Below are positions 23,604-34,042 of a stretch of 64,000 nt of DNA, in pieces. How positions within the stretch are numbered: the first letter of the stretch is position 1; every line of letters begins with the position of its first letter. Made by a program: the position numbers and the translations under genes. Location: the NCBI GenBank assembly GCA_928212115.1, contig CAKMRJ010003334.1, positions 108,240,680 through 108,304,679 of the forward strand. Direction: 5' to 3'. Source of the DNA: Lactuca virosa (Eukaryota; Streptophyta; Magnoliopsida; Asterales; Asteraceae). A model generated the notes under the pieces. It searched no databases. It was not told where the DNA came from and was given only the letters and a program-made list of their open reading frames with translations.

Positions 23604-23830
23604 TTCCATAACCAACATATTTTTGGATTTTCTGATTTTCTAATGTTTTTGGATTTTTTAAAATTTTCTAATTTTTGTTTTGTTTTTATTTTTATTTTTA
23701 TTTTTTTATTTTTTTATTTATTTTTTTTTATTTTAATTTCTTCCTCTAAATTCGTGCATAGGAGAGAAACGAAAGTAAATGCACAAATTTAAACTATCCT
23801 AAAACAAAAATTAGTCTTTAAAGCGAATCA
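23604..23830 (-). other. A/T-rich post-pol spacer of composite element
   Basis: On the minus strand it matches the sequence after pol in the 48230 element (CCTATGCACGAATTTAGAGG versus 55402-55420), followed by long A/T runs. This shows that the region after pol is present although most of pol is missing. Confidence 0.65.
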
Positions 23831-23944
23831 GCTTAAGAAAAACTCAGGAGTATAGAGAAGAAAACTCAAACCGTAAGTCACCGATTGAATTTGCATCCAG
23901 AAGGTCTAAGAACAGCACGCGTAATCTCAGAACAGATCCAAAAA

Positions 23945-24141
23945 TTCTTCACATCGTTAAGCACTAACCCCATGCGTGATACCTTCTTTTCTTCCTTTCC
24001 CGCAAAGGACACATACTCCCAAACAAGGTTATGAATGTTTTACAGTTGAGAGATGTCCCCTATCATGTGCCTGGAACAGCCACTACCAACAAAACGAAGT
24101 CTGATGATATGCCTCCATAGCTACTCCGACACAGAGCGGGA
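23945..24141 (-). pseudogene. Protease remnant of composite element
   Basis: Nucleotide similarity to 51920-52090 of the 48230 element: the gag/pol junction and the protease block around the HMTGD and YVSFAG codons. Stops and small indels disrupt it, and the DSG motif is not clean. After about 23945 the similarity to pol ends. Confidence 0.65.
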
Positions 24142-26449
24142 TTAGTTGGTCTTTGGAACCCAGTCCATTTTGAAACTGGGTTGACCTTTGTCATCCTTGC
24201 ACGGTACTCTCTCCCATGACATATCTTGTTTATCACAAACAGAAGATGTAGAAATATTAGAAGCATTAGGAGATTTAGGAGATTGAACCTTTGGTACCCA
24301 TTTGTAGTTGGGTTTAACCCATTTCTTTTTCGATCTGATGGGTGCCTCGGTACTTGCTTTCGAACTTGAAGCCGATCTTCGAGATGACTTTGACCTAACC
24401 GGTCTTGATTTCACTGGAGCATCTCTTGGATTGGACTTCTGGGCCGGCATTCCCTTCTTGTCCTTTGGATTTTGATTCTTGGCCTTCAGAGTTGGATTCT
24501 TGGCCTTCTGAGCATTCTAGTCACTATGGTCTGAACGTAACCTTGAGGGGTTTCTTTTGAAGTATCTCCCTCTTGGCGCGTTCTGCCAGCCTTGTGCATA
24601 GTAGGGAACGTATGCGCAATTAAGACAATTTCTGGCAATGTGTCCAGGTGTTCCACAGTGAAAACATGTCTTTTTCTTCACTATGAAGTTGTTTCTTCCT
24701 GCCCCTGGTGGCGTATCCTTGCCTTGTCTCTTATTTTTCCCACAAGCACAATTACAACAGGCACTCTGTTTCACTGGAATTGGTGGCCTGTATTTCTCAA
24801 CAGCAGGTTGATCAGAAGCAGTTGAGTTCGAAGCAACAGATTCAGAGCTCAAGGAGATGTTGGTTTGTTTAATGGTGTTCTCCTTGTTCTCATCCTCTGC
24901 TACTTTACCTGCATATGAAGTAGATGTGCTAGAAACAGGAACATCAGTATTTTCAAACAAATCATCAAATATGTCAAAAAACTTTAACTCAACATGATCC
25001 GATGCAGAAGTATCACAAAAAATATTGTCATTTTTAACATCAGAAACAAAAGGTTTTTCATTTGAAACAAAAACATCAGGTTCAGACTCAGTTTTGTTAT
25101 CAGAAACAGATCCTTCAACTTCGTGCTTTGACTGATCTAAGGATTGATCTGCAAGGGAAGTAGAAACGTTAGCATTTTCAACATTAATAAATCCTCCTGA
25201 AACAAAACCAGATGGCTTGCCATAAACCATGAATGGTTCGTTGGCAATCTCCTCTTTAGACAAAGGTTGATACTGATATGTATGATTAAAAGGAGGAGGT
25301 ACATTATCGTATCCTAAACCCTTTTGCTGGTTTCGTTTGAACTGCAGACAATGGTCAATCATGTTGGCAACTACCTCGCTTGATACATCAAACCTTTTAA
25401 AATCAAAATTTGCAGTTTCAAATTGTCTTTTTAATATATCAAGCTCAGGAACATCAGTATTTTCAAACAAAAGGCTTTTCATTTGAAACAAAAACATCAG
25501 GTTCAGACTCAGTTTTGTTATCAGAAACAGATCCTTCAACTTCGTGCTTTGACTGATCTAAGGATTGATCTGCAAGGGAAGTAGAAACGTTAGTATTTTC
25601 AACATTAATAAATCCTCCTGAAACAAAACCAGATGGCTTGCCATAAACCATGAATGGTTCGTTGGCAATCTCCTCTTTAGACAAAGGTTGATACTGATAT
25701 GTATGATTAAAAGGAGGAGGTACATTATCGTATCCTAAACCCTTTTGCTGGTTTCGTTTGAACTGCAGACAATGGTCAATCATGTTGGCAACTACCTCGC
25801 TTGATACATCAAACCTTTTAAAATCAAAATTTGCAGTTTCAAATTGTCTTTTTAATATATCAAGCTCAGCAATTAACTCATCATTCTGTCTCTTGATATA
25901 ATCATAATTTTCACATTTGTTACTGTAGTCTTCCTGAAGTCTCCTAAAGTCCTTTATTTTTGTTTCTAACTGGGCCTTTAGGGGTTTCTGTCCTTTCCTG
26001 AGTTGGTATCCTTCATATCTCAGGTCCTCAACTTCTCTTTTTAATAAATCAATTTGTTGCTGAATAAATTTAATCGTATCTTCATAAGATGGAGTACATG
26101 AAACTTCATTGACCGGGATGTTTGCGGAACTCATTGTTTTTCCACACTTCAAAGCATCAAGTTCTTCAATTACAGCAGCAAGACTAAGACAATTGAGATC
26201 TTTTGTCTGCTTGATGACAGCCACGTTCATATCCCATGACTTCGGAAGTGCATTCAGCAGCTTTTTGTTTATCTCAGATTTGGTTAAGAAGATCCCAGCT
26301 ATATTCATCTCAGTAGTAAGTGTAGTAAATCGCTGCAACTGAGCTTCAAGGGTTTCTCCAGGGATATAGTTGAACATGTTGAATTTTTGTCTTAACATAT
26401 CCTGACTCTCTTTCATGTCTTCGTAGACCTCAAAAGCCATTACAAGCAC
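24142..26449 (-). pseudogene. gag: gag of composite element, 5'-deleted and with an internal duplication
   Basis: Codes for the Gag of a Sirevirus-like Copia element. The N-terminal ~120 residues found in the 48230 copy are missing; similarity starts at about 26435 (YEDMKESQDMLRQKFNMF). A middle segment that carries the first zinc knuckle is also deleted. The coiled-coil block (REVEDLRYEGYQLRKGQ) and the KGLGYDNVPPPFNHTYQYQ block follow. The latter is duplicated with a period of 421 bases, which shifts the frame. One zinc knuckle CFHCGTPGHIARNC remains near 24630. The product ends with a basic tail and KMDWVPKTN at 24142. Confidence 0.85.
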
Positions 26450-26459
26450 AACTAGAAGC

Positions 26460-26700
26460 CAAAATCAAACTCAAAAGTCAAACCGTTTGACTACAAACCT
26501 CAAAAGTCAACCTTAAAAGTCAAATTTAAAAAGTCAAACTCAAAAGTCAAACTTGAAAAGTCAAACCGAAAAGCTAAATTTGAAAATTTAAAAGTTAAAT
26601 GAGAAAGTCAAAGTTTAAAGTCAAAGGTCAAATTTTAAAAGTCAAAGTCAAAATTTTAAGTAAAATGTCAAAAATAAAAGTCAAAAATTAAAAACAAAAT
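26460..26700 (-). repeat. Array of TTGAC-core (W-box-like) motifs in the leader
   Basis: About eleven AGTCAA words (TTGACT on the minus strand) plus single TTTGACT, GGTCAA and TGTCAA words within 240 bases, immediately before gag. TTGAC[CT] is the core of the WRKY-factor W-box. Confidence 0.65.
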
Positions 26701-26830
26701 TTTTTTTATTTTTAGTTGAAAATGGAATTTAAAAATAAAAGAAATTTGAATTTTGGGCTAAAAGTGACAAAGTTGCGAAACTAGAATCGATAGGGAGTGG
26801 TTTTGAATTAATTTTCGAAGGAATGTTCCA

Positions 26831-26906
26831 TCTAGGAAAGTAGATCAGCTGGTAAGGCGCGTCGTTGATGAATCACAGGTCGCAGGTTCGATCCCCGGCA
26901 CCCCCA
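26831..26906 (+). tRNA. Degenerate tRNA-like sequence (tRNA pseudogene)
   Basis: TAGATCAGCTGG (box A-like, 26841-26852) and GGTTCGATCCC (box B-like, 26886-26896) are correctly spaced. The sequence ends CGGCACCCCCA and a T-run follows within 20 bases, as for Pol III terminators. A GAT anticodon can be proposed, but the acceptor and T stems have mismatches, so an active tRNA is unlikely. Its minus strand translates GVPGIEPATCD, a typical artefact of tRNA genes. Confidence 0.5.
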
Positions 26907-27034
26907 AATCCGTTTCCCTTTTTTTTAGTATGCGAAGGAAGATGCTGCTACGAACTTCGGACCTTATGCGATGACGAGAAGCGATGCGAGGCCGAAAACA
27001 TTGACCGTACACGAGACCGAACACGTGCGAGCCG

Positions 27035-27145
27035 CAAACTCCGAGGGCCGTAATCTCGGACCGCAAACTCCGGGGCCGTAAACTCTGGTCGGAAACCCTA
27101 GCCGTAAACTCCGGCGACCGGAAACTGTTTCCGGCCGTAAACTCT
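27035..27145 (-). repeat. Diverged CCGTAAAC palindrome array in the leader
   Basis: About seven half sites (CCGTAAAC, CCGCAAAC, CCGGAAAC), with paired TTTCCGGCCGTAAA near 27131. It sits between the PBS and gag, as in the 48230 element. Confidence 0.7.
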
Positions 27146-27337
27146 TCGCAGATTACGTGAAAAACATTTTCACCTCTTTTTGCTCCAAAACTCGATCAAA
27201 AACTCGTTTTTATCAAAAACGCGAAGAACAAACCCCCCCCCCCCTAATTTTCAGAGATCTATCCAAAACTGCAAGAATCCTTCAAAAATAAGATCAAATA
27301 AGCTCTAGATCTGACAAAAATGACTGATACAAACCTT

Positions 27338-27349
27338 GCTCTGATACCA
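27338..27349 (-). other. Primer binding site of composite element
   Basis: GCTCTGATACCA on plus is TGGTATCAGAGC on minus, two bases inside the 5' LTR. Confidence 0.92.
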
Positions 27350-27351
27350 AT

Positions 27352-27820
27352 TGTAAGTCCCCAAAATGCTTGAGTATCAATCGGATCCGTTTGATGGTGC
27401 GGAATCTCAATCAAACGGATGATGTCAGATCAAAATAGAAGAGAAGGAGAAGAAGAAGATGATGAATCTTGTATGATTTGATTAGAATGAAGTTCCTTAC
27501 AAGATTCCTACACTCAAAATACTTTCTTCTTCTCTCTAGTTTCTCTCTCTAATACACCTTGGATTTCACACACTTAAGCTCCTTGGTCTCTCTCTCTATT
27601 ATCTATTCTCACTCTCTTCTGTTCATCAATCCCTCCTCAACCACCTAACACCTATATATATACTTGGGGAATATGGGCCATAAATGGGTTTACGGCCGTA
27701 AATGGGTTTACAGCCGTAAACACCCATTGGGCCGTAAATACAACTGCAAAAATATATTACACGACCAAAAAACTATTAATGCCTAGAAAGTAAAGTATAA
27801 ACCATATTTTTGACCCAACA
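27352..27820 (-). repeat. 5' LTR of composite element (469 bp)
   Basis: Matches 14648-15095. TATA at about 27653-27662; palindromes TTTACGGCCGTAAA (27689-27702) and TTTACAGCCGTAAA directly upstream on the minus strand. Confidence 0.9.
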
Positions 27821-27861
27821 GTATCGGTACACTTAACATCTACTTTGGTGTATAGACCTAC

Positions 27862-27951
27862 ATGGTGAGAACTTGGAGTGGACTAGGAAACGGTAATGGG
27901 AATCAGCAGCCTGAGATGAGACAAATGTTACGTGATAATAGGGATGAACCC
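27862..27951 (+). pseudogene. gag: gag N-terminus of Gypsy element B (30 codons)
   Basis: ATG at 27862 opens MVRTWSGLGNGNGNQQPEM and continues for about 30 codons to DNRDEP, a style familiar from Asteraceae Gypsy Gag starts. It then runs into the 3' end of another Gypsy family. The leader before it joins 14647 across the composite insertion. Confidence 0.6.
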
Positions 27952-28005
27952 AAAACTCTATTCAAAAAGAATTTCGGGACGAAATTCCCTCTAACGGGGG
28001 GATGA

Positions 28006-31000
28006 TGTCACAACTAGGAATTCTAATGCTTTGTAAACATTGAAGAAGGATAACATTGTAACTAAAAACTTGAAAGCAATGTATGATTCTTATTCAATGA
28101 CAACCAAATTCCATCAAACACTCTATTCAAAACACTCAAATAGTCAACAAAAGGTTGGAAACCCTAGAAATCCCGGTTTAAGTCCATTATGGATTAGGAT
28201 TTCTTTATTGGGCCTAATGGGCCAATAAACCTCCAATGTGACTATCTTGGGCTTAGAACTCTTAAATGGGCTCTAATTAGACCCACTATCATAAGACCTA
28301 ACCTTTTTGGGCTTTATAAGTCTAAAATGGACTAGTTACCTTTAATGGGCCTTATTGGGCCATAACAATCCAATAAGCCCTACAAAGCCACAAATCCATT
28401 CTTACATGCACATTTGGGCCGTAACCCACTCCAAAGGCTCAAATGGACCAAAAGCTATTAAATTGGGCTCCATATTTTGGACTCTAACACCAAGGCCCAA
28501 ATCTTTTCTTCTCCCTCTCTCTCTCTCGGCCCAAGTTAAACAAAACAAAAAAAATAGGAAAAGAAGGGATGAGGGAGGGTTGACTTTCCATGGTGCCACT
28601 TCATAATTATCCATGGGATATCCATGCATCAAGTCACATACTTCCATGCATCCATCCTATCACCTCTCTCTCTTCTCCTTCTACTACTCTCGGCCGAGAG
28701 TATCAACACACACACACACTTATTTCACTTCTAAATCCTCTCAAGAACTCACAACAACTTCTTCACTTCTCCTTCAAAATTTTCGAGAGTTAGGGCTCTT
28801 CAAGGAGGTTATTCCATAATAATCATCATCATTGGTAAGTTATTGTTTAGATCCATAACCTAGTCTCTTTATTTCATCAAAACTTCTTCCTAACTCACAC
28901 CATTTTCGTGATCTACTTCTTAGAAACTTCTTAAGTTCGAAATCAACCCAAGAAAGCTTGCTAGGGCTGAAAAATAGCATCAAACTCATCCCTTTCTTCT
29001 TCAAATCGAAAACAACAAGCAAAGGTGAGTTCATACCCCTCTATTTTCGGTTTTCACAAGTTTTATGGGGGAGAATACAAGTAAAATGTGTAGATCTATG
29101 TGTATGTGTATGTTATGTGTGATTTCATGTGTTTATGTGGTAAATATGTAACAAAAAGAAAGAAATCTCGAGATCTATGGCACAAGAAGGAAAATAAACA
29201 TGATCTAAGATGTATTACACTAAACAAGTCAAGAAAAATTACCCTCTAAGGTTATAATAAACATATTGCAACATAAAACTCATTTTTGGACTATATTTGT
29301 CAAATAAACAAAAGTTGGGTTAAAAATGGTCATTCACGGTTTTCTTAAGGACCAAAAGAGCAAAACAGTTAAAATAAATGTTTTTATGAATATTATGCTC
29401 TTTAAGGGACTAGAAATGTGATTTATAGCCTAATGGGCCAAATTTTGGGCTTTTCGGCCCATAGGCCCAAAAATTGCGAAAAATGTGATTTTCAAGGGGT
29501 TGAAATGGTAAATTTCTCAAAACAGGGGGTAAAAGGGTAAACAAAACTATTTAAGGGGTTAAAATGATTTTTTTCCAAAAAGGATAAAAAATGTAAAGTT
29601 TTTGGAAATTGGGTCAAAATTGTAAAAGTTGCGAAAATTTTGGACTTTAACTGAAAAACTCTTTGCTGAAAGGGTTGAAACTGCCAAAGAGTAAATTTTG
29701 AGCCAAAAACATTACTTAAACAAGTCTATGGGTCAAAGATGTCAAGAAAAATGGTTCAAGGACCTAAAATGTCATGTTTTTATAAAAAGGGCAAAATTCG
29801 CCAACTTTACAAAAATAAGGGGCTGAATAGGTCAAACTAATGTTTTTGGTCAATTATGTTGATAATAAAAATTTGGTCAAAATATGCAAAACTTTATAAC
29901 TTATGGGTTGTAAATAGAAAAATAGCTATTTTTACAAATCTATAAATCGTTATAAAACAAATTCGTGAATTATACGACACATCGATTAAATAACTCGCAA
30001 CATTAATTCTATATAAAACAAGTAAACGTTCAAGTGGTTGGGATTGAGAGATTCTAAACATGCTTAATGGACCTTCGTGACTCATTAACAAGGCTTTTGG
30101 GCCCAACATAAATAATACATGTTATTGGGCCTCCTGTGACCCAATTACATGCTTAATGGACTCTCAATGGTTTTTACATGCTATTGGGCCTCAGTGGCCC
30201 ATTATGCATTACTAGTAAGGTCCAAGTAAATTATATGCGAAAGGGGCCAATGCGCTTTTCATATACTCGACAGCCTTATATAACATACGAAATTAGTAGG
30301 GCCTAGTAGTCCTCTTCTCCTCGTCTGTTAGGCTTACCTTCTTTTCGTATAAAATAAAATTCGATCATTAATCAAGGTTAATCAAACTCATGTGGATTGA
30401 GTGAGTAATAACGGGTGACACCAATAAGTGTCGGTCGTAGTCTGTAGTTGTAATCAAAGTCTTCTGGAGGGAGAGCGAGAGTTTGTGTATAGATCTATAC
30501 GGGGGTGACTCCCCCACACCTAAGCTGTTCGCTACAGTTAGACTCGGCCAGTCTAGGGTGACAAAGTCTTAAGATCAAAATTCGGTGTTCATTAGAATAC
30601 TAAGACAGACGAACTAGTCATTATCATGCATGGTTATAACGACTCACGTAGAAATCCGACATCATTAATCAGGGGAAATCATTAATCAAGGGAAATCATT
30701 AATCAAAGGAAGATCATTAATCAATGGAAATCATATTCATTCGATGTAACGATTCAATAAAGCAAAACAATCATAACTTTTATTCGGAAGACATCGGGTT
30801 TTCCGGGGAAATAAATCTTACTCACTTGTACTTTCAAACATTATAATGTAAAACTTCTCATTTATTCATGTTTTGAAATCATTCACGCATATACTTACAG
30901 GATCATCACAATATTTTTCAAGAAAGTTTTATTACAGAAAATATCGGATTTTCTGGGTTTTACCAATGACATAAACTACTTTACCTCAAACACACTTATG

Positions 31001-31299
31001 AACTCACCAACATTATATATGTTGACCGTTTTCAAAATAACTTGTATTCTCAGGTAATCATTAGACAATGAGGCATCCGGTGTGTTGAAAGTTTTCTTTT
31101 GTAGTAGCTAATCACCAAACACTTTATATTTTGAAATCATGTAATGTAACCCTTGTACTCGATGTAAACAATGCCAGTTGTACTATGTAATGGTTGGTGA
31201 TGCATGTGTTATGTTTCATATATATTCATTGTGATGATATTTCAATTTAAGTCACGCGAGCCCTCGGACGTTTCCGTCGTCTGGTTCGGGGGTGTGACA
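28006..31299 (+). repeat. LTR of Gypsy family A (3,294 bp)
   Basis: Begins TGTCACAAC right after the PPT ACGGGGGGATGA and ends GGGTGTGACA, followed by the PBS. Long LTR with no ORF of note. Contains four ~18-base repeats of AAATCATTAATCA (30662-30730). Confidence 0.8.
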
Positions 31300-31302
31300 G
31301 GT

Positions 31303-31314
31303 TGGTATCAGAGC
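31303..31314 (+). other. Primer binding site of Gypsy family A
   Basis: TGGTATCAGAGC, three bases after the LTR end. Confidence 0.88.
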
Positions 31315-31745
31315 ACTGTTTATAGTGAACTGGCATATCTAATCACACATTGATATGCAACTATAAACCTAGCAAGGGACTAAATAACTCTGAACAAAAC
31401 AAATAAAATATACCAGTAAACACTCTTATTTGTGCGACTTAGAAAAATGAACACAATAACAACTCGAATAAAACAATTGGGAGAACCTGACATCCCGGTT
31501 AAGCCAGGACTGTTCACAGTTGTATTAGGGATGAATGTAGCCTGATCAACTACATTTCTTCGTAATACAACTATCACATGCCCTGGAACGATCGTGATGG
31601 TCAGCAAACCCAAGGCATACGCTATTGTTAAACAAGAGGAATGCATCAACCCAATTTCTTTTTATAACAACTAAAAATATTTTAGGATTAAAAATAGCTT
31701 ATTTATATACCTCTTCACGTATACCCCCCCCCCCGTGCAGACAGT

Positions 31746-32374
31746 ATGGCTGGATTCCATCTCCCTGGAGATCCGTATTTCCCCAATCAGGGAAATAACG
31801 GATGGCTAGAGGAATCTGACGAGGAGCCTGAAGAGGACCCCATGGAAGAAGAGGAACCGGAAGAGGAAATCGAAGAAGAACCTGTGGCAGACATGGAAGA
31901 GGAAGAGTCGGGTGGCGACAACAGCGATGATTCGGACACTGAGTCTGTAGTCATCAACCCCCCATACCCAGTGAGGGTGCCAGCTGGGCCCTAACGGCCC
32001 TACCCCTCCCTGGGTTATCGACATTTGGAGATGGAGCAGACAACAGGGACAGCGACCCCCGTTTGGCATGGCTCGCCAGTTCTATGACCTGAGGGAGGGA
32101 GGACCGGCTGACCGAGCACTTCCTGTCATGGTGAGACGATTACGGAACACTGGCGACCTGGCCCAGAACACGGCCGAGCAACTGAATCAGATGCGAGCCG
32201 CAGTGGCCCGGGCGGAGCGAGAAACTCAAGAGGTAATCCATAACTTTCAAGTACGTCAAGCGATGTGGGAGGATCGACTACGAGCCACATAACGTCAGGT
32301 GGCGCGACTTCAGGGCACATCCACATCATCAGCCCCACCACCCGACGCATCTCAGAGCGCTTCGGACCTGTAGC
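31746..32374 (+). pseudogene. Acidic upstream ORF of Gypsy family A
   Basis: Starts MAGFHLPGDPYFPNQGN. A Glu/Asp-rich stretch (about 50 residues, mostly E and D) ends at a stop at 31992. A frame change then leads to MARQFYDLREGG... and a likely coiled-coil segment (LAQNTAEQLNQMRAAVARAE). TAA at 32290 sits where a Gln codon is expected; the frame runs to 32374. It precedes gag by 330 bases. Function unknown. It may be an extra ORF of the family or a 5' exon of gag. Confidence 0.6.
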
Positions 32375-32706
32375 TTTTCCCTACTAGTGCTAGGTTCTCT
32401 ATGTTCGCTATATTATGTACTACCGACTCCATGTTTAAGTGATTACACTACTCATAGAGTCGTTATGTTGTCGAACTTTGTACCTCTATGTATGCTCTTT
32501 CGAGCAAATTTTCATGTATCAAAGTACGTATATTAGTAGTGAAAAATATTATGTGTTTTATGGTGATGTTGTGACCTGCTATGTGTTTTTATATTATTGT
32601 TGTGTGGTGTGAATTTATGGGAACACTTAGATACAAAAATCGATTCACGAAATCATCAACTTAAAAACAATTCATACTCAACATCTTTCTGTTCCATAAC
32701 AGCAAG

Positions 32707-33340
32707 ATGCCTCAGAGACCAAACCGCGGAAATAACCAACCACCGACGCCACCGGAAGTCAACTCAGCCGCGTTTCAAGCCGTTGTATCTGCTGCAGCCA
32801 TGGCGCAAATCCGCCAGGGGAACAATGGCGGAGGAAACGGGCAGGGAGCTGGAAGCTCAAACAATGGAATAAATCAAGGACCTACCAAAACATGCTCTTA
32901 CAAAGACTTCACCAACGCCAAGCCACGAACCTTCAATGGAACGGGAGGCGTCATAACCCTAAAGAGGTGGATTGAGAAAATCGAATCCGTCTTTGAAATT
33001 TGCGGGTGTCCAGATGGGTGCAAGGTCAAGTTCGCAGCATGTACCTTTATTGATCAAGCTCTTTCATGGTGGAATGGTCACATTGAAGCCATGACCCTTC
33101 CAGTGGCAAACGCGATGCCCTGGGAAGAACTGAAGGAGATGATGTTGGCAGAGTACTGTCCTCGAGGCGAGATACAAAAGATGGAACAAGAATTGTGGAA
33201 CTTGACGGTTCAGAACTCCAACATCGAAGCATACATATCCAGGTTTAGCGAGTTATCCCTTCTGTGTCCGGGTATGATCACCTCAGAAGGGAAAAAGATT
33301 GAGAGGTTCATCTGGGGATTGACATCAATAAGACAACTTT
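32707..33340 (+). pseudogene. gag: gag of Gypsy family A, truncated at 3' end
   Basis: MPQRPNRGNNQPPTPPEV opens a Gly/Asn-rich N-terminus followed by a Retrotrans_gag core (KTCSYKDFTNAKPRTFNG, LKRWIEKIESVFEICGCPD, ALSWWNGHIEAM, PWEELKEMMLAEYCPR, YISRFSELSLLCPGM, IERFIWGL). It encodes the capsid part. It ends after GLTS at the junction with an RT from element B. The nucleocapsid zinc knuckle and protease that should follow are absent. Confidence 0.9.
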
Positions 33341-34042
33341 CAGAATAAGATATGGACACTACGAGTTTTTATTCATGTCATTTGGACTGACCAATGCTCC
33401 AGCAATGTTTATGGATCTGATAAAAAGGGTTTGTAAACCTTTCCTCGATAGATCTGTAATAGTGTTCATCAATGACATTCTGATTTACTCAAAGAGCTAG
33501 CAGGATCATGGTAAGTACTTACGAAAAGTATTGGGAGTTCTGAAGAAGGAGAAGTTGTATACAAAGTTCTCCAAATGTGACTTCTCGATCCGAAAGGTGA
33601 AATTCTTGGGTCATGTGGTTAACCAAGAAGGAATAATGGTTGATCCAACAAATATTGAAGTTGTGATGAAGTGGGAACGACCAAAAAGTCCCACTGACAT
33701 TCGTAGTTTTCTGGGATTAGATGGATATTATCGAAGGTTTATCCAGGGCTTTTCTTCAATAGTTGTTCCACTGATAGCTTTAACCCACAAAAATCTACCT
33801 ATAGATGGAGTGACAAGCATGAAGAAGCTTTTGAGAAGTTAAAGAAGCGATTGTGTGAATCACCAATCCTTTCTTTACCTGATGGAGTTGAAGACTTCGT
33901 AGTTTATAGCGATGCGTCTAGAGTTGGGTTGGGTTGTGTTCTGACCCAGAGAGATAAAGTGATAGCATATGCGTCCAGACAACTGAAAATACATGAACAA
34001 AACTACCCCACTCATGAATTATAGTTGGCGGCGGTGATTTTT
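33341..34042 (+). pseudogene. pol: RT (3' half) and RNase H (start) of Gypsy element B pol
   Basis: Opens within RT at KTTFRIRYGHYEF. The catalytic motif reads FINDILIYSKS where the family has FIDDILIYSKS, so one catalytic Asp is lost. A stop follows at 33498. KFLGHVV...GIMVDP and RSFLGLDGYYRRFI mark the RT connection. A frameshift near 33795 leads into the RNase H start (VVYSDASRVGLGCVLTQ, YASRQLK). TAG at 34022 precedes AAVIF, where the solo LTR interrupts the ORF. Confidence 0.88.

Larger units (their letters stand above)
20639..23608 (-). mobile_element. Solo LTR of a Gypsy element (2,960 bp) with TSD
   Basis: 20644-23603 has ends TGTCACACC...GGGTTGTCACA on the plus strand, so the LTR reads TGTGACAACCCGAAATTTC...GGTGTGACA on the minus strand, a style typical of Asteraceae Gypsy LTRs. 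TTCCA is duplicated at 20639-20643 and 23604-23608. No internal protein-coding sequence is present. Confidence 0.9.
14648..27820 (-). mobile_element. Composite non-autonomous Sirevirus-like Copia element
   Basis: LTRs of 448 and 469 bp (plus-strand ends TGTAAGTCCCC...CCTAACA/CCCAACA) are flanked by GTATC duplications (14643-14647 and 27821-27825). Read on the minus strand: 5' LTR, PBS, leader, 5'-deleted gag, a scrap of protease, then no integrase, RT or RNase H, a spacer with a solo Gypsy LTR inserted, the large downstream ORF, a PPT plus the start of a different LTR family, a tail, a second PPT and the 3' LTR. The interior is a deleted relative of the 12.4-kb element at 48230-60643. Confidence 0.9.
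27952..33340 (+). mobile_element. Rearranged segment of Gypsy family 'A' (3' end - LTR - PBS - gag)
   Basis: The order is permuted. A 3' terminal region with TTTCGGGACGAAATTCC and a G-run PPT (27952-28005) is followed by one LTR (28006-31299), a PBS, an upstream acidic ORF and gag, ending abruptly at 33340 where element B's RT begins. There is no second A LTR and no A pol. Confidence 0.65.

Noticed and set aside
26845..27066. 74-codon frame containing GVPGIEPATCD
   Set aside because: This peptide is a known artefact of translating the complement of a tRNA 3' half; kept only as evidence for the tRNA-like sequence.
28355..28819. Several short ORFs in the long LTR of Gypsy family A
   Set aside because: Overlapping in several frames, low complexity, inside an LTR, no family resemblance.
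30662..30730. Short repeats AAATCATTAATCA as a possible CRISPR-like array
   Set aside because: Eukaryotic LTR, units nearly contiguous without unique spacers; plain tandem repeat.
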